A DNA stretch of 64,000 nucleotides. Source: Nitrospinia bacterium. GTDB taxonomy: Bacteria; Nitrospinota; Nitrospinia; Nitrospinales; JAJDAT01. A model generated the notes under the pieces. It ran no database searches. It saw nothing but the letters and a program-made list of their open reading frames with translations, and had not been told where the DNA came from. The translations under genes were made by a program, and so were the position numbers. Each line of letters opens with the position of its first letter. The stretch's first letter is position 1. Location of the stretch: positions 1-64,000 of the forward strand of contig JAJDAT010000031.1 of the NCBI GenBank assembly GCA_029261715.1. The letters run 5' to 3'. Shown piece after piece: positions 36,924-44,691 of the stretch.

Positions 36924-37778
36924 TCAGGAGTGTGTAAAGTCCTGTATCAGGTGTTTGTGATTTTTTAAAGCACTGTCAGGTCCACTTATTACCGGATCAG
37001 CACTAGCCGTGAAATGCTTGTTAATTGGAATATCCTTGTTCTGGTTTTCTATGACCGGAATAGGATCATCAAGACTTGCAGCAACAGATGACGTTTCATA
37101 CACATCCAACGAGAAAACAGATAAGTCAGCTTCATCATGGACCTTGCTAAACTTATTCTCTCCGATGTTTTTCATCTCCTCATCAGAAGATGAGTGCCAC
37201 ATTTTGTATGAAACCGCAGGGTCGGTTTCGTTCATAAACGCCTCGAATTTTTCAGGATGGTTATCTTTTATGTCCTGGCCTTCTTTAAGTTTTTGATCGA
37301 TCCAGGCTTTTCTTGCTTCAAAGTCGTTTTTCTTTTCCTGAAGGATCGTATCCCCGTTTTCCCCTAAGAACTGACCTGTGGTCATACCCAATAGAGCCAG
37401 GTCTTTTTTATCCTGATCACTGTTGTTAAAAGTGCCATCACGCTTTCTTTTTTGTAGCCGTTCAATAGCAGATAAGCCCTCATCTACTTTTTGTCTTTCT
37501 TCTCTCAACCACGTCATACGGGCTTCAAGTTGTTTTAGGGCCTCTTCCCCCAACCGCTCGATAGTTTTCTTATGATCGTCTTCTGCTTTTTTCGCGTCAT
37601 TATTTGTAGCGGACATGGAGGCCCCAGCCCCAGTTGCAATTCTTCCATTGGCAAGGGTGCCGTTTTTGCCGCCTTCTTGGGCGGTACTTTGGTTATGATC
37701 TCGAAGTTTATTCTGACGTTCGATTTCACGAAGTTTTTCAAGTGCTTCGTCAAATCCGTCTCGTGGTGGTATAGACAT
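36924..37778 (-). CDS. coiled-coil hydrophilic protein, unknown function
   Basis: About 284 highly charged residues, without signal peptide or membrane helix. Long predicted coiled coil lies at about 60-190 (KTIERLGEEALKQLEARMTWLREERQKVDEGL and following) and a less ordered C-terminal third after it. The start at 37778 is chosen because AGGGGA lies eight bases upstream; the frame extends to 37796. It is more GC-rich than the chromosome, like other backbone genes. It might be a structural or accessory protein of transfer. Confidence 0.7.
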   Translation of the reverse strand: MSIPPRDGFDEALEKLREIERQNKLRDHNQSTAQEGGKNGTLANGRIATGAGASMSATNNDAKKAEDDHKKTIERLGEEALKQLEARMTWLREERQKVDEGLSAIERLQKRKRDGTFNNSDQDKKDLALLGMTTGQFLGENGDTILQEKKNDFEARKAWIDQKLKEGQDIKDNHPEKFEAFMNETDPAVSYKMWHSSSDEEMKNIGENKFSKVHDEADLSVFSLDVYETSSVAASLDDPIPVIENQNKDIPINKHFTASADPVISGPDSALKNHKHLIQDFTHS

Positions 37779-37861
37779 ATTACGTTTCCCCTGCATTAAC
37801 TCTACAGGGATTCCGTAAATATATTGTTAATGTCTAAAGAGTAAGGGGAAAGATCAGTAAA

Positions 37862-37899
37862 AAAGTGCCGGACTCGATTGGCAAAGAGTCCGGCACTTT
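37862..37899. terminator. bidirectional hairpin terminator
   Basis: Perfect 14-bp stem AAAGTGCCGGACTC / GAGTCCGGCACTTT (37862-37875 and 37886-37899) with a ten-base loop and A/T-rich ends. It lies between two leftward genes, just after the stop of the one at 37910-38299. Confidence 0.85.
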
Positions 37900-37909
37900 A
37901 GGTTAAGGA

Positions 37910-38299
37910 TTATTTATAAGAACTTGAAATAGTGACAGGAAAAGCGATCTGAAAGAATAAGTCGATAAACCTGATACGCTCGTAGGTTTGTGGACTTGGT
38001 GTCCTTAGTCGATTTCCATCCCAATCTTTTGCCAAAAAGCAATTATCCAACCATCTAAAATCAGGATCATCACCAAATATCTCATCGTAATCAGGTAGAT
38101 GATAATCTGACCCATCCAGATTCTTGAACGCAGCATTAGAGGCACATATTTTCTCCCACCCCTTCTTTTGAAACTCTCGGCGGGACAGGACACTCCTCAC
38201 CTCAGCCGTTGCTGTCCATAGACCATCTAGAATGTCTGAATCTCCGATTTCCTCGTAAGACAATACGTAATAAACCTCATTTTCTTGTTTATTTGACAT
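37910..38299 (-). CDS. small acidic protein, unknown function
   Basis: About 129 residues from MSNKQ (an in-frame Met at 38314 is alternative). Acidic and aromatic-rich, with DYHLPDYDEIFGDDPDFRWLDNCFLAKDWDGN. No signal peptide or membrane helix. It is the last gene of a possible leftward group with the metallopeptidase and ankyrin genes, about 150 bases downstream of the metallopeptidase. Its acidity could suit an inhibitor or immunity role, but that is only a guess. Confidence 0.65.
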   Translation of the reverse strand: MSNKQENEVYYVLSYEEIGDSDILDGLWTATAEVRSVLSRREFQKKGWEKICASNAAFKNLDGSDYHLPDYDEIFGDDPDFRWLDNCFLAKDWDGNRLRTPSPQTYERIRFIDLFFQIAFPVTISSSYK

Positions 38300-38451
38300 G
38301 ATGTCCTCCAACAAAGTTGAAGGACTGGCCAGTCCGTTAATTATTGTCGACTGACCAAAAATAGCATTGGCAAGAGGGAGTGCTAACTCACGAAAACGTC
38401 ACTTTTGGGGAAATTTAAGTCACTCGATTAAAAGGCTTTAAAAAGGCGGAA

Positions 38452-39954
38452 TTAGGATTTCTTGGAGGGAGAAACTATCGCAAGGAATTCCGAGATAAAT
38501 TCATTTGAGAGGTCACTAGAACCAAGGCATGATTGTTTCTGGAAAATTTTATCAATATCCATATTGAGCATCTCTGAAGATTTCAGGATATCTTCTACCT
38601 TAGTGGAGTTTTCTAAAATAAATTTTCTTATCTGAGTAGCAATGGCCTTCATCTCTTTATCAATGCCCATTAAGATTTTTGTTATAGGAGAATCTTTGAA
38701 GTTTTCATGTAATAACAGCATACTCAATCTGGTGAGTGGTGAGGGATGTTCACCTCTAAACAGGATATTGCGCAATACGGGATGGGTTGAGTAGTAAACT
38801 TTAGCCAACTTTGAACCGGAATGGTGTATGACAGAAAGACAGTCATAAATTTCCATTACCGTAAAAGTTGCTATAGCCCCAATATACACACAAAGACTTT
38901 TTTGATCATCCAAGTCATTGTCTGCGCAATATTTTGAAATGCAATGAAAACCATGAGCATCTGCCTCTTCTTCAATAGGTTGATGGATGCAAAAATTCCG
39001 GTTGTCAACAGAGGCACCCTCTATTTGTGAAAGTTTATTTTTAAAATGCAAAGAAAGGTCTTTTATCATTTTTGGGTCTCTTAAATTAATTCCTTCCATT
39101 ACCTTTATCTCTGCATGATTGTTGTAAGAATGTGAAAGTTCGTGTCCAATCAAATAAACATAAGCTCCTCTACAGGCGAGAAAATGTGCCATCTTATCAT
39201 TAAGTGGGACGTCAACCGGATGGTTCAGTGAATTTTCCTCATTGGTCTCTGGGTTATCCTTGGGATTTTTGCTTTTCAAGTTGTTTTTCTCGATTCTCCT
39301 CATGAGGAAGTCTTGAACTAGCCAAGTTTCATTTGCATGGGGAAATTTGACATCCCGGTCTTCCCGCAATTGTTTATACATTTTTTTTGATAAACATAAA
39401 CTTGTGATGATATCTAGAACATTCGGGAGGTTATTTTTCCTGCTACCTTTCCCAAATAGCAATGGATTAAGGATTGGAAGGAGATATCTATAAATTTTAG
39501 GCAATATTGAAAGTATCCCCTCATTGATGAAAACAATATCTGTATCTGGGTTATTTCTTAAACAAATTCCATTTACATTTAGAAAAGGCAATGTGGTCAA
39601 TATGATATTCTTTTTTTGAGATGGGTCTCCGTCCGTAAAGACTTCATGGCATAGTTGGATTATATTTGTGAACCGTTGCAGAAAAGGTATGCGGTCATAC
39701 TTTGTGGCCCCGCATGAATGAAGAAACTTGAAGTATTCAAGGGAAGTGTCATAATGATGTTCTGGCATGAACAAATGAAAGCTTTCAAGCTTGGCATATT
39801 CCTCCTCCAAACTCATTTTTTTCTTTTGAGCGGACTTATGGTTTCTTTCCTTATTATGTTCGAGAACATCATCAGGGTTGATATTTAAAGAAAGAAATGC
39901 GGCAGTTTGTATGCCCTCAATTTTTTGGCCCAATTCTTCTGTCAATTGGAACAT
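38452..39954 (-). CDS. cytoplasmic zinc metallopeptidase-like protein
   Basis: Protein of 500 residues. In the middle, YLIGHELSHSYNNH gives an HExxH zinc site, and EEEADAHGFHCI supplies a third Glu ligand at a gluzincin-like distance (about 60 residues). Near the C terminus HPSPLTRLSML resembles the conserved His-Pro segment of M48 peptidases. There is no signal peptide and no clear membrane helix, so it acts in the cytoplasm. Long flanking regions without known domains make it an unusual architecture. It is AT-rich and pairs with the upstream ankyrin gene (118-base gap) on the same strand. Confidence 0.75.
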   Translation of the reverse strand: MFQLTEELGQKIEGIQTAAFLSLNINPDDVLEHNKERNHKSAQKKKMSLEEEYAKLESFHLFMPEHHYDTSLEYFKFLHSCGATKYDRIPFLQRFTNIIQLCHEVFTDGDPSQKKNIILTTLPFLNVNGICLRNNPDTDIVFINEGILSILPKIYRYLLPILNPLLFGKGSRKNNLPNVLDIITSLCLSKKMYKQLREDRDVKFPHANETWLVQDFLMRRIEKNNLKSKNPKDNPETNEENSLNHPVDVPLNDKMAHFLACRGAYVYLIGHELSHSYNNHAEIKVMEGINLRDPKMIKDLSLHFKNKLSQIEGASVDNRNFCIHQPIEEEADAHGFHCISKYCADNDLDDQKSLCVYIGAIATFTVMEIYDCLSVIHHSGSKLAKVYYSTHPVLRNILFRGEHPSPLTRLSMLLLHENFKDSPITKILMGIDKEMKAIATQIRKFILENSTKVEDILKSSEMLNMDIDKIFQKQSCLGSSDLSNEFISEFLAIVSPSKKS

Positions 39955-40072
39955 AAGAAATTTTAAAAAGGAAAATTTTTAAGAAAGTATTGATGCTGCT
40001 TTTTTGTGTCTAGAATCTAAGAATATTTGGAATGCAAGGCGATTTATTGTCGTCGAAAATATATACTTGGGT

Positions 40073-41512
40073 TTATTTCATGTCGAGTTCCAGCGCGTCA
40101 GCTTTCTTGATCAGTTCGCTGTAATCTAACCCTAGTGCCCTTGCTTCCGCCATTTCTTTCTTTTGCAAAAATGTGCCAATAACGGGGTCTTCGCCTGTCT
40201 CCCAGGCAAGCTGAGAGGGTAATCTGTTTTCATTATCAAAAACTAGGTATTGCAGGTTTTCCGCTTTGATCAATTCCTTTAAAGCAAGTTCTGCGCAAGA
40301 AGCTGCTACAAGATGAAGAGCCCTTAAGCCCATTTCTGGGTCTCTGTAATTGACATCCGCCCCTGATTTTATGTGCTCCGCAACCTGCAAAAACTCTCCC
40401 ATGAAACATGCGTGGAGAAACGTCTCATTTAATTTATCGTCATTCAACTTTCCAACCTTCTCTGCCTGTATTTCTCCGCCAACGGCCTTCTCATGAAATT
40501 GCTTCAAATTATCTAGCAAAAGGCCACTACTCTGAAAAGATAAGGGTTGATGGCCTTCATCTTTTTCCCGACCATCCTTGATCCTATCATCCTTTTCATC
40601 TTGAGGGCAAACTTCACCAAAATTTCGATGGAAATGCAAAGAGTTAATGTCATTGCTGTCGGGAGTGATTTCTTCCAAATTTTCCCTTGGAAATGATTTG
40701 ACGGTTGGCAGTGGGGACAACCCTAAAAAACTGACTCCATCAAGGGAAGTTTTTATCTGCTGGAGGGAATAGATATGATCATTGGATTGATAATCTTTCT
40801 TTTTTAAATCAATTGTTCGTTTGAGAAAAATTAAAAGGCCTCCATCATTCAATAAAATTGCCCAGCCGAAGAAAATTTCTTTCCGCATTTTTTTCCGCGT
40901 GATCTTGTGAATATATGAGATGTATTCGTTAATTAGAAAGAAAGGTGCATCCGGCGAGGATAGTATAGCCAAATTCCTTTCCTGAATAGGATTTTCGGTC
41001 TCGGTGATATGCCTATAGTCTCCATTAAATAAAATGGGGTCCAATTCGGATTGTACGGCTTCAGGCCAACCCAGATAATCAGACATGGAGTATGCCGCAG
41101 CATATAAAAATTCTTCCTTATCAATATTGAGGAAATTGGATGACAAGTATTTTTTTTCTTGTAAAAAAGCGCATAGAGCTTTCAGTTTTATTCGATGTAG
41201 TCCCTTTAATTTTCTTTCCCCAGTGGTTTTGTCCAATACCCCATCAACAAAGCGCCTTAAATCTTGAGACTGAATAGGCCAGCTTAAGTCTTGTTTTTCA
41301 CGCGAATCCTCTCCTTCCAAATCAATATGATGAACTTCATCCAATCTTTTTTCATCCTCCGGAGATTCATCAGGGAACAGGAAATCATTTGTTTCCGAAA
41401 GAATGATTTCCTCGGCAACATCTAACCATCCGTAGTCATTGATTAACTTAAAGGATTTCAGACGCGCCCGCATACGATGTAAATGCCAGTGTGAAAGTTT
41501 TTTTCTCTTCAT
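40073..41512 (-). CDS. ankyrin-repeat protein
   Basis: Protein of 479 residues. The first 350 residues match no domain I know; they include an acidic stretch near 50-80 and YLSSNFLNIDKEEFLYAAAYSMSDYLGWPEAVQ. Residues 355-440 contain two to three ankyrin units: LNETFLHACFMGEFLQVAEHIKSGADVNYRDPEMGLRALHLVAAS, then RLPSQLAWETGEDPVIGTFL. No signal peptide. Ankyrin units bind protein partners; the adjacent metallopeptidase is the obvious candidate. No ribosome binding site is evident. AT-rich cargo. Confidence 0.75.
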   Translation of the reverse strand: MKRKKLSHWHLHRMRARLKSFKLINDYGWLDVAEEIILSETNDFLFPDESPEDEKRLDEVHHIDLEGEDSREKQDLSWPIQSQDLRRFVDGVLDKTTGERKLKGLHRIKLKALCAFLQEKKYLSSNFLNIDKEEFLYAAAYSMSDYLGWPEAVQSELDPILFNGDYRHITETENPIQERNLAILSSPDAPFFLINEYISYIHKITRKKMRKEIFFGWAILLNDGGLLIFLKRTIDLKKKDYQSNDHIYSLQQIKTSLDGVSFLGLSPLPTVKSFPRENLEEITPDSNDINSLHFHRNFGEVCPQDEKDDRIKDGREKDEGHQPLSFQSSGLLLDNLKQFHEKAVGGEIQAEKVGKLNDDKLNETFLHACFMGEFLQVAEHIKSGADVNYRDPEMGLRALHLVAASCAELALKELIKAENLQYLVFDNENRLPSQLAWETGEDPVIGTFLQKKEMAEARALGLDYSELIKKADALELDMK

Positions 41513-41742
41513 TATATCGTTTGTGCGTATGTTACGTCATATTTTCTGGTGGAGATTATGCAATCCCATAAATCAGAAAAAGCCTTGAAAATCAAAACCG
41601 GATTATAACAAAACCACACAATGTTTGTGCAGATTCGCCGACTCATCGGAGAAAAGATCAGGTGCTCTCGAATATTTTAACAATAAGTGTTGGAGTTTCC
41701 CAATATCCCTTGAGACTTAAAAGAGGGTGGAGAACATGGTGA

Positions 41743-42003
41743 ATGGATTTAAAAATGGGGGTAGTGATGAAGTCAAACAAAGGAAGGGATTGGCTCAAAG
41801 AGGCGATTAAGGTGAATGTGGATTTGAATGGAATGTCATTCTTGTGCCTCTTGGTCGACCATTTAGATCAAGAGAAGGCTAATAAACTGGTTCGTCTGCA
41901 ATACTGGGATGGAAAGCCTTTTGAAATCCTCGATGTAAATTTGCTCGTGGGCAATGTGATATGGCAGGTTTCGGCCTATTTCCAATTATCTGTAAGCAGA
42001 TGA
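41743..42003 (+). CDS. short protein, possibly remnant
   Basis: Frame of 86 residues (MKSNKGRDWLKEAIKVNVDLNGMSFLCLLVDHLDQEK...) with no recognised family. A ribosome-binding-like GGTGGAG sits nearer an out-of-frame ATG at 41736 that opens only 24 codons. The region may therefore be a decayed or frameshifted gene. It precedes another short frame and a strong terminator. Confidence 0.45.
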   Translation: MDLKMGVVMKSNKGRDWLKEAIKVNVDLNGMSFLCLLVDHLDQEKANKLVRLQYWDGKPFEILDVNLLVGNVIWQVSAYFQLSVSR

Positions 42004-42004
42004 A

Positions 42005-42115
42005 ATGGGTCTGAAACCGAAACGCATCACCGAAAAGGTGAAGCTGTTCCAGATGACAGACTTTACCGCACGGGCCAACGATGCGGTGTTTGCATTTGTA
42101 AAGAAACAAATCTGA
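42005..42115 (+). CDS. possible 36-residue basic peptide
   Basis: ATG at 42005 opens 36 codons beginning MGLKPKRITEKVKLFQM and ending AFVKKQI. It starts one base after the stop of the preceding frame and ends 31 bases before a terminator. Composition is protein-like and basic. It may be the tail of the same disrupted gene. Weak ribosome binding site. Confidence 0.35.
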   Translation: MGLKPKRITEKVKLFQMTDFTARANDAVFAFVKKQI

Positions 42116-42146
42116 AAAAACATTTTCCCATTTCCCAGAAATGAGG

Positions 42147-42179
42147 AAGCCATGGTCAATCATTGACCATGGCTTTTTT
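42147..42179 (+). terminator. Rho-independent terminator
   Basis: Stem AAGCCATGGTCAAT / ATTGACCATGGCTT around a single-base loop centre (42147-42175), followed by TTTT. Nearly perfect; it isolates the 42301 operon from upstream transcription. Confidence 0.9.
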
Positions 42180-42300
42180 GTTTTCATTGTTTGTTTGAAA
42201 ACTGTGATTTCAAAAAATTCCAAAATTAATTCTCAGTTTCCCGGATTTAGTTAAGTGGGAATTTACCATGAAGGCAGATCAAAATTTAAAAGGAGGTTTT

Positions 42301-43314
42301 ATGAAGCCGCGCAAGCGTAGAAACAAAAGTGAGGCTAAACCTGTCGATTACGGGTTTCTTATTCCAATGGCTTTGGAGTTTATTCGAAGGCTTTTGAATC
42401 ACCCGAAAGTCAATGAAGCTCTTGAAATTATTCAGGATCAGGTAGGTTCCATTTTCGATAAAGAGTTTGGAGCAGAATTAAAAAAACTTAAACGTAATCA
42501 GGAAGATTTTCTAGAAGAGTTTAAACAGTCTCAAAAGGAAAAAGTCAAACTGCGGACAAAGCGTGACAACACCCATCGCCGTATCAGTATTTCCACCGAA
42601 AGCGGAAAAAACGGCAAGAAAAGAACATCCGTTCCTAACTGGGATTGGAAAGATCAATTCATCTTTTACTCTTCTCTTTTCGGAATGTTCGTTGTGCTTG
42701 GCGCCGGATCGGCCAACATCTATGCCAACGTCATGGGGGCTAATATCCCGATCTTCTTGGAGAAGGAACTTTTGATTTACTTCATGATGATTTTACTACC
42801 CACAGGATCGTATGCCCTGAAGCAATTCTTTGATCAAGTCAAAACTGACAAGGGCAAAGACCGCTTCACTTTAGGTTTATATGTGATTACAGCCATTTCC
42901 CTGTTGGCCTGGATCATTTTGTTTTCCATTAATTTCCATGGGGCGTCTGGTGGCGACATCGATTGGAACAACTTGGAAGAAGTTGATTCTTCCTCTTTTA
43001 CCGACATTTTGTTTGTAGCGGTTCAACTCATTGGCGAAACAGTTGTAGGAGGTCTTTTATTCATTGCCGCTTCGAATATCTATTCAAAATACGAACCCGG
43101 GTCTCACAAAGATAATCCAGAATTCGCGGAGGCGGATAAAGCCTTTTTAGACCATTGTGAAATTCACAGCAAGACTCAGGATCAATTAGCCGAAGTGGAG
43201 GGCCGGTTGGAAGAACTTGAAGCGGCCCGCAAAACTTTTATTGGCGAAATGGTGGCCCGATACCTTCGGGAACGCGGACGTTGGGATGCATCCGACTCAG
43301 ATCAAACTGCCTAA
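42301..43314 (+). CDS. element membrane protein with coiled coils
   Basis: About 337 residues. A basic N-terminal region (KPRKRRNKSEAK) is followed by a coiled coil to about residue 95. Three or four membrane helices lie between about 125 and 265 (FIFYSSLFGMFVVLGAGS, LLIYFMMILLPTGSYAL, LYVITAISLLAWIILF, IAASNIYS region), and a C-terminal coiled coil (HSKTQDQLAEVEGRLEELEAARK) ends the protein. The start at 42301 is fixed by AAAGGAGG; the frame opens at 42268. First gene of an operon with the secreted protein and the coupling protein, so it may assist transfer at the inner membrane. Confidence 0.78.
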   Translation: MKPRKRRNKSEAKPVDYGFLIPMALEFIRRLLNHPKVNEALEIIQDQVGSIFDKEFGAELKKLKRNQEDFLEEFKQSQKEKVKLRTKRDNTHRRISISTESGKNGKKRTSVPNWDWKDQFIFYSSLFGMFVVLGAGSANIYANVMGANIPIFLEKELLIYFMMILLPTGSYALKQFFDQVKTDKGKDRFTLGLYVITAISLLAWIILFSINFHGASGGDIDWNNLEEVDSSSFTDILFVAVQLIGETVVGGLLFIAASNIYSKYEPGSHKDNPEFAEADKAFLDHCEIHSKTQDQLAEVEGRLEELEAARKTFIGEMVARYLRERGRWDASDSDQTA

Positions 43315-43333
43315 TCTTAACAGGAGATACATT

Positions 43334-44671
43334 ATGAGAAAAAGAAGCTTAGTCTTTGGATTGATAGTTTGGATGGTTTTTGTGAGTAGCAATGGTTTTG
43401 CCGGGAATTGTGCGGTTGGTTTATCGCCATATCAAAACCCGGATGCCGCTAAGATTCAGGTACAAAAGGTAATTCGGTTTATGGCGGAATCCTTGGGGCC
43501 CGGCGAAAGCTGTTATGTATTTGATGCTTTTAACTTGTCCACGTTGGGAACTTTTTCCGTTCCTGATAAGAAGTCGTTTTCTCATCCGAAAGCTCGACTT
43601 GCCATGAATAAAAAGTTGGTGGTGGGGCTTTTGAAATTCGCTAAAAAAGCTACCAGACCGGATGGAAAGGTATCTGTTTCCGGAGCCGTACTCTTGCCCA
43701 AGGCATTGCGCTTTGTTAGTGGACGTTATTCGGGGAAGGAGACTTCTGTAATCATCTTAGGTTCGCCGATCTTTGACGACCCTAAAGACCCCGGCTTTAC
43801 CATGGCCGATGGACGGGTGCCTAACGACACTCACTTTACAAAAAATTTAGGTGAAACGCCCTTTGGGGTGGCCGGACAAGACCAGGCATTGGCCCAATTT
43901 AGAGTTCATCTGGGATTCCCGGATAGGTCCTGGGTTCGTGACACGACTCATGAGTTCTATGTGAAACGATTCTGGACCCTTTTTATTGAAAATCAGGGCG
44001 GTCAACTGGGTGCCTTCACCGATGATTTGCCAACCTTGTTCGATAATTTTATGGCCAATTCCCAAGTTCAAGTAAATGATTATCAATTGGAGGTCGGTGG
44101 TGAGGAATTGAAGATGGTATTGAGGCAACCTCCAGAAGTACAGGAAGAGAAAACCGAGATACCGGTTGCTAAAGAGGAAGTCTCCATTTATGACCGTCTG
44201 GTTAGTACCCAGCCGGTATCCATATCTCAGATAGAGAAGGCTTCGGACGTAATGATAGGCGTTTCCTGGAAGTGCCGCTGTGACCTCGACGTGTATGCCA
44301 GGCCGTCTCCCGATTCTGAAACTCTTTACTTTGGTCATAAGCGGTCTAAAGAAGGACGCTACTTTAAGGATTTTATGAATAGCCCGAGGAACACCAATGG
44401 GTTCGAGACCATTGCCTTCGATATTCCTATAAATTTGAAGGACTTGTTGCTGGTCGTCAATCTGTATTCGGGAAGCATTTCTAGTTCAGTAGAAGGAGAA
44501 ATTCGCATTGCCTTTAATGGAAAAACCTATGCGAATAGTTTCAAGATTCAGGCACGTCAGGGTAATAGCGGTCACGGGCGTCATAACACCATCCGAAAGC
44601 GCAAAGCCGCTAATGCTAATTGGACCGTTATCGATCCAATGAAAATCGTGACTTTGATTAACCCTCTTTAA
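43334..44671 (+). CDS. secreted protein of the coupling-protein operon
   Basis: About 445 residues. A signal peptide (MRKRSLVFGLIVWMVFVSSNGFAG) is cleaved near GFAG-NCAVG. The start is set by AGGAGA at 43322-43327. The first domain (about 40-240) has a Rossmann/VWA-like alternation with ETSVIILGSPIFDDPKDPG. A linker rich in Glu/Pro follows. The C-terminal domain (about 310-430) with GVSWKCRCDLDVYARPSPDSETLYFGHKRS is reminiscent of TerD/DUF2135-like beta sandwiches, though I cannot prove it. Periplasmic or surface role; sits between the membrane protein and the VirD4-like gene. Confidence 0.75.
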   Translation: MRKRSLVFGLIVWMVFVSSNGFAGNCAVGLSPYQNPDAAKIQVQKVIRFMAESLGPGESCYVFDAFNLSTLGTFSVPDKKSFSHPKARLAMNKKLVVGLLKFAKKATRPDGKVSVSGAVLLPKALRFVSGRYSGKETSVIILGSPIFDDPKDPGFTMADGRVPNDTHFTKNLGETPFGVAGQDQALAQFRVHLGFPDRSWVRDTTHEFYVKRFWTLFIENQGGQLGAFTDDLPTLFDNFMANSQVQVNDYQLEVGGEELKMVLRQPPEVQEEKTEIPVAKEEVSIYDRLVSTQPVSISQIEKASDVMIGVSWKCRCDLDVYARPSPDSETLYFGHKRSKEGRYFKDFMNSPRNTNGFETIAFDIPINLKDLLLVVNLYSGSISSSVEGEIRIAFNGKTYANSFKIQARQGNSGHGRHNTIRKRKAANANWTVIDPMKIVTLINPL

Positions 44672-44691
44672 CTCTGTTTCTTGAGGATGTC

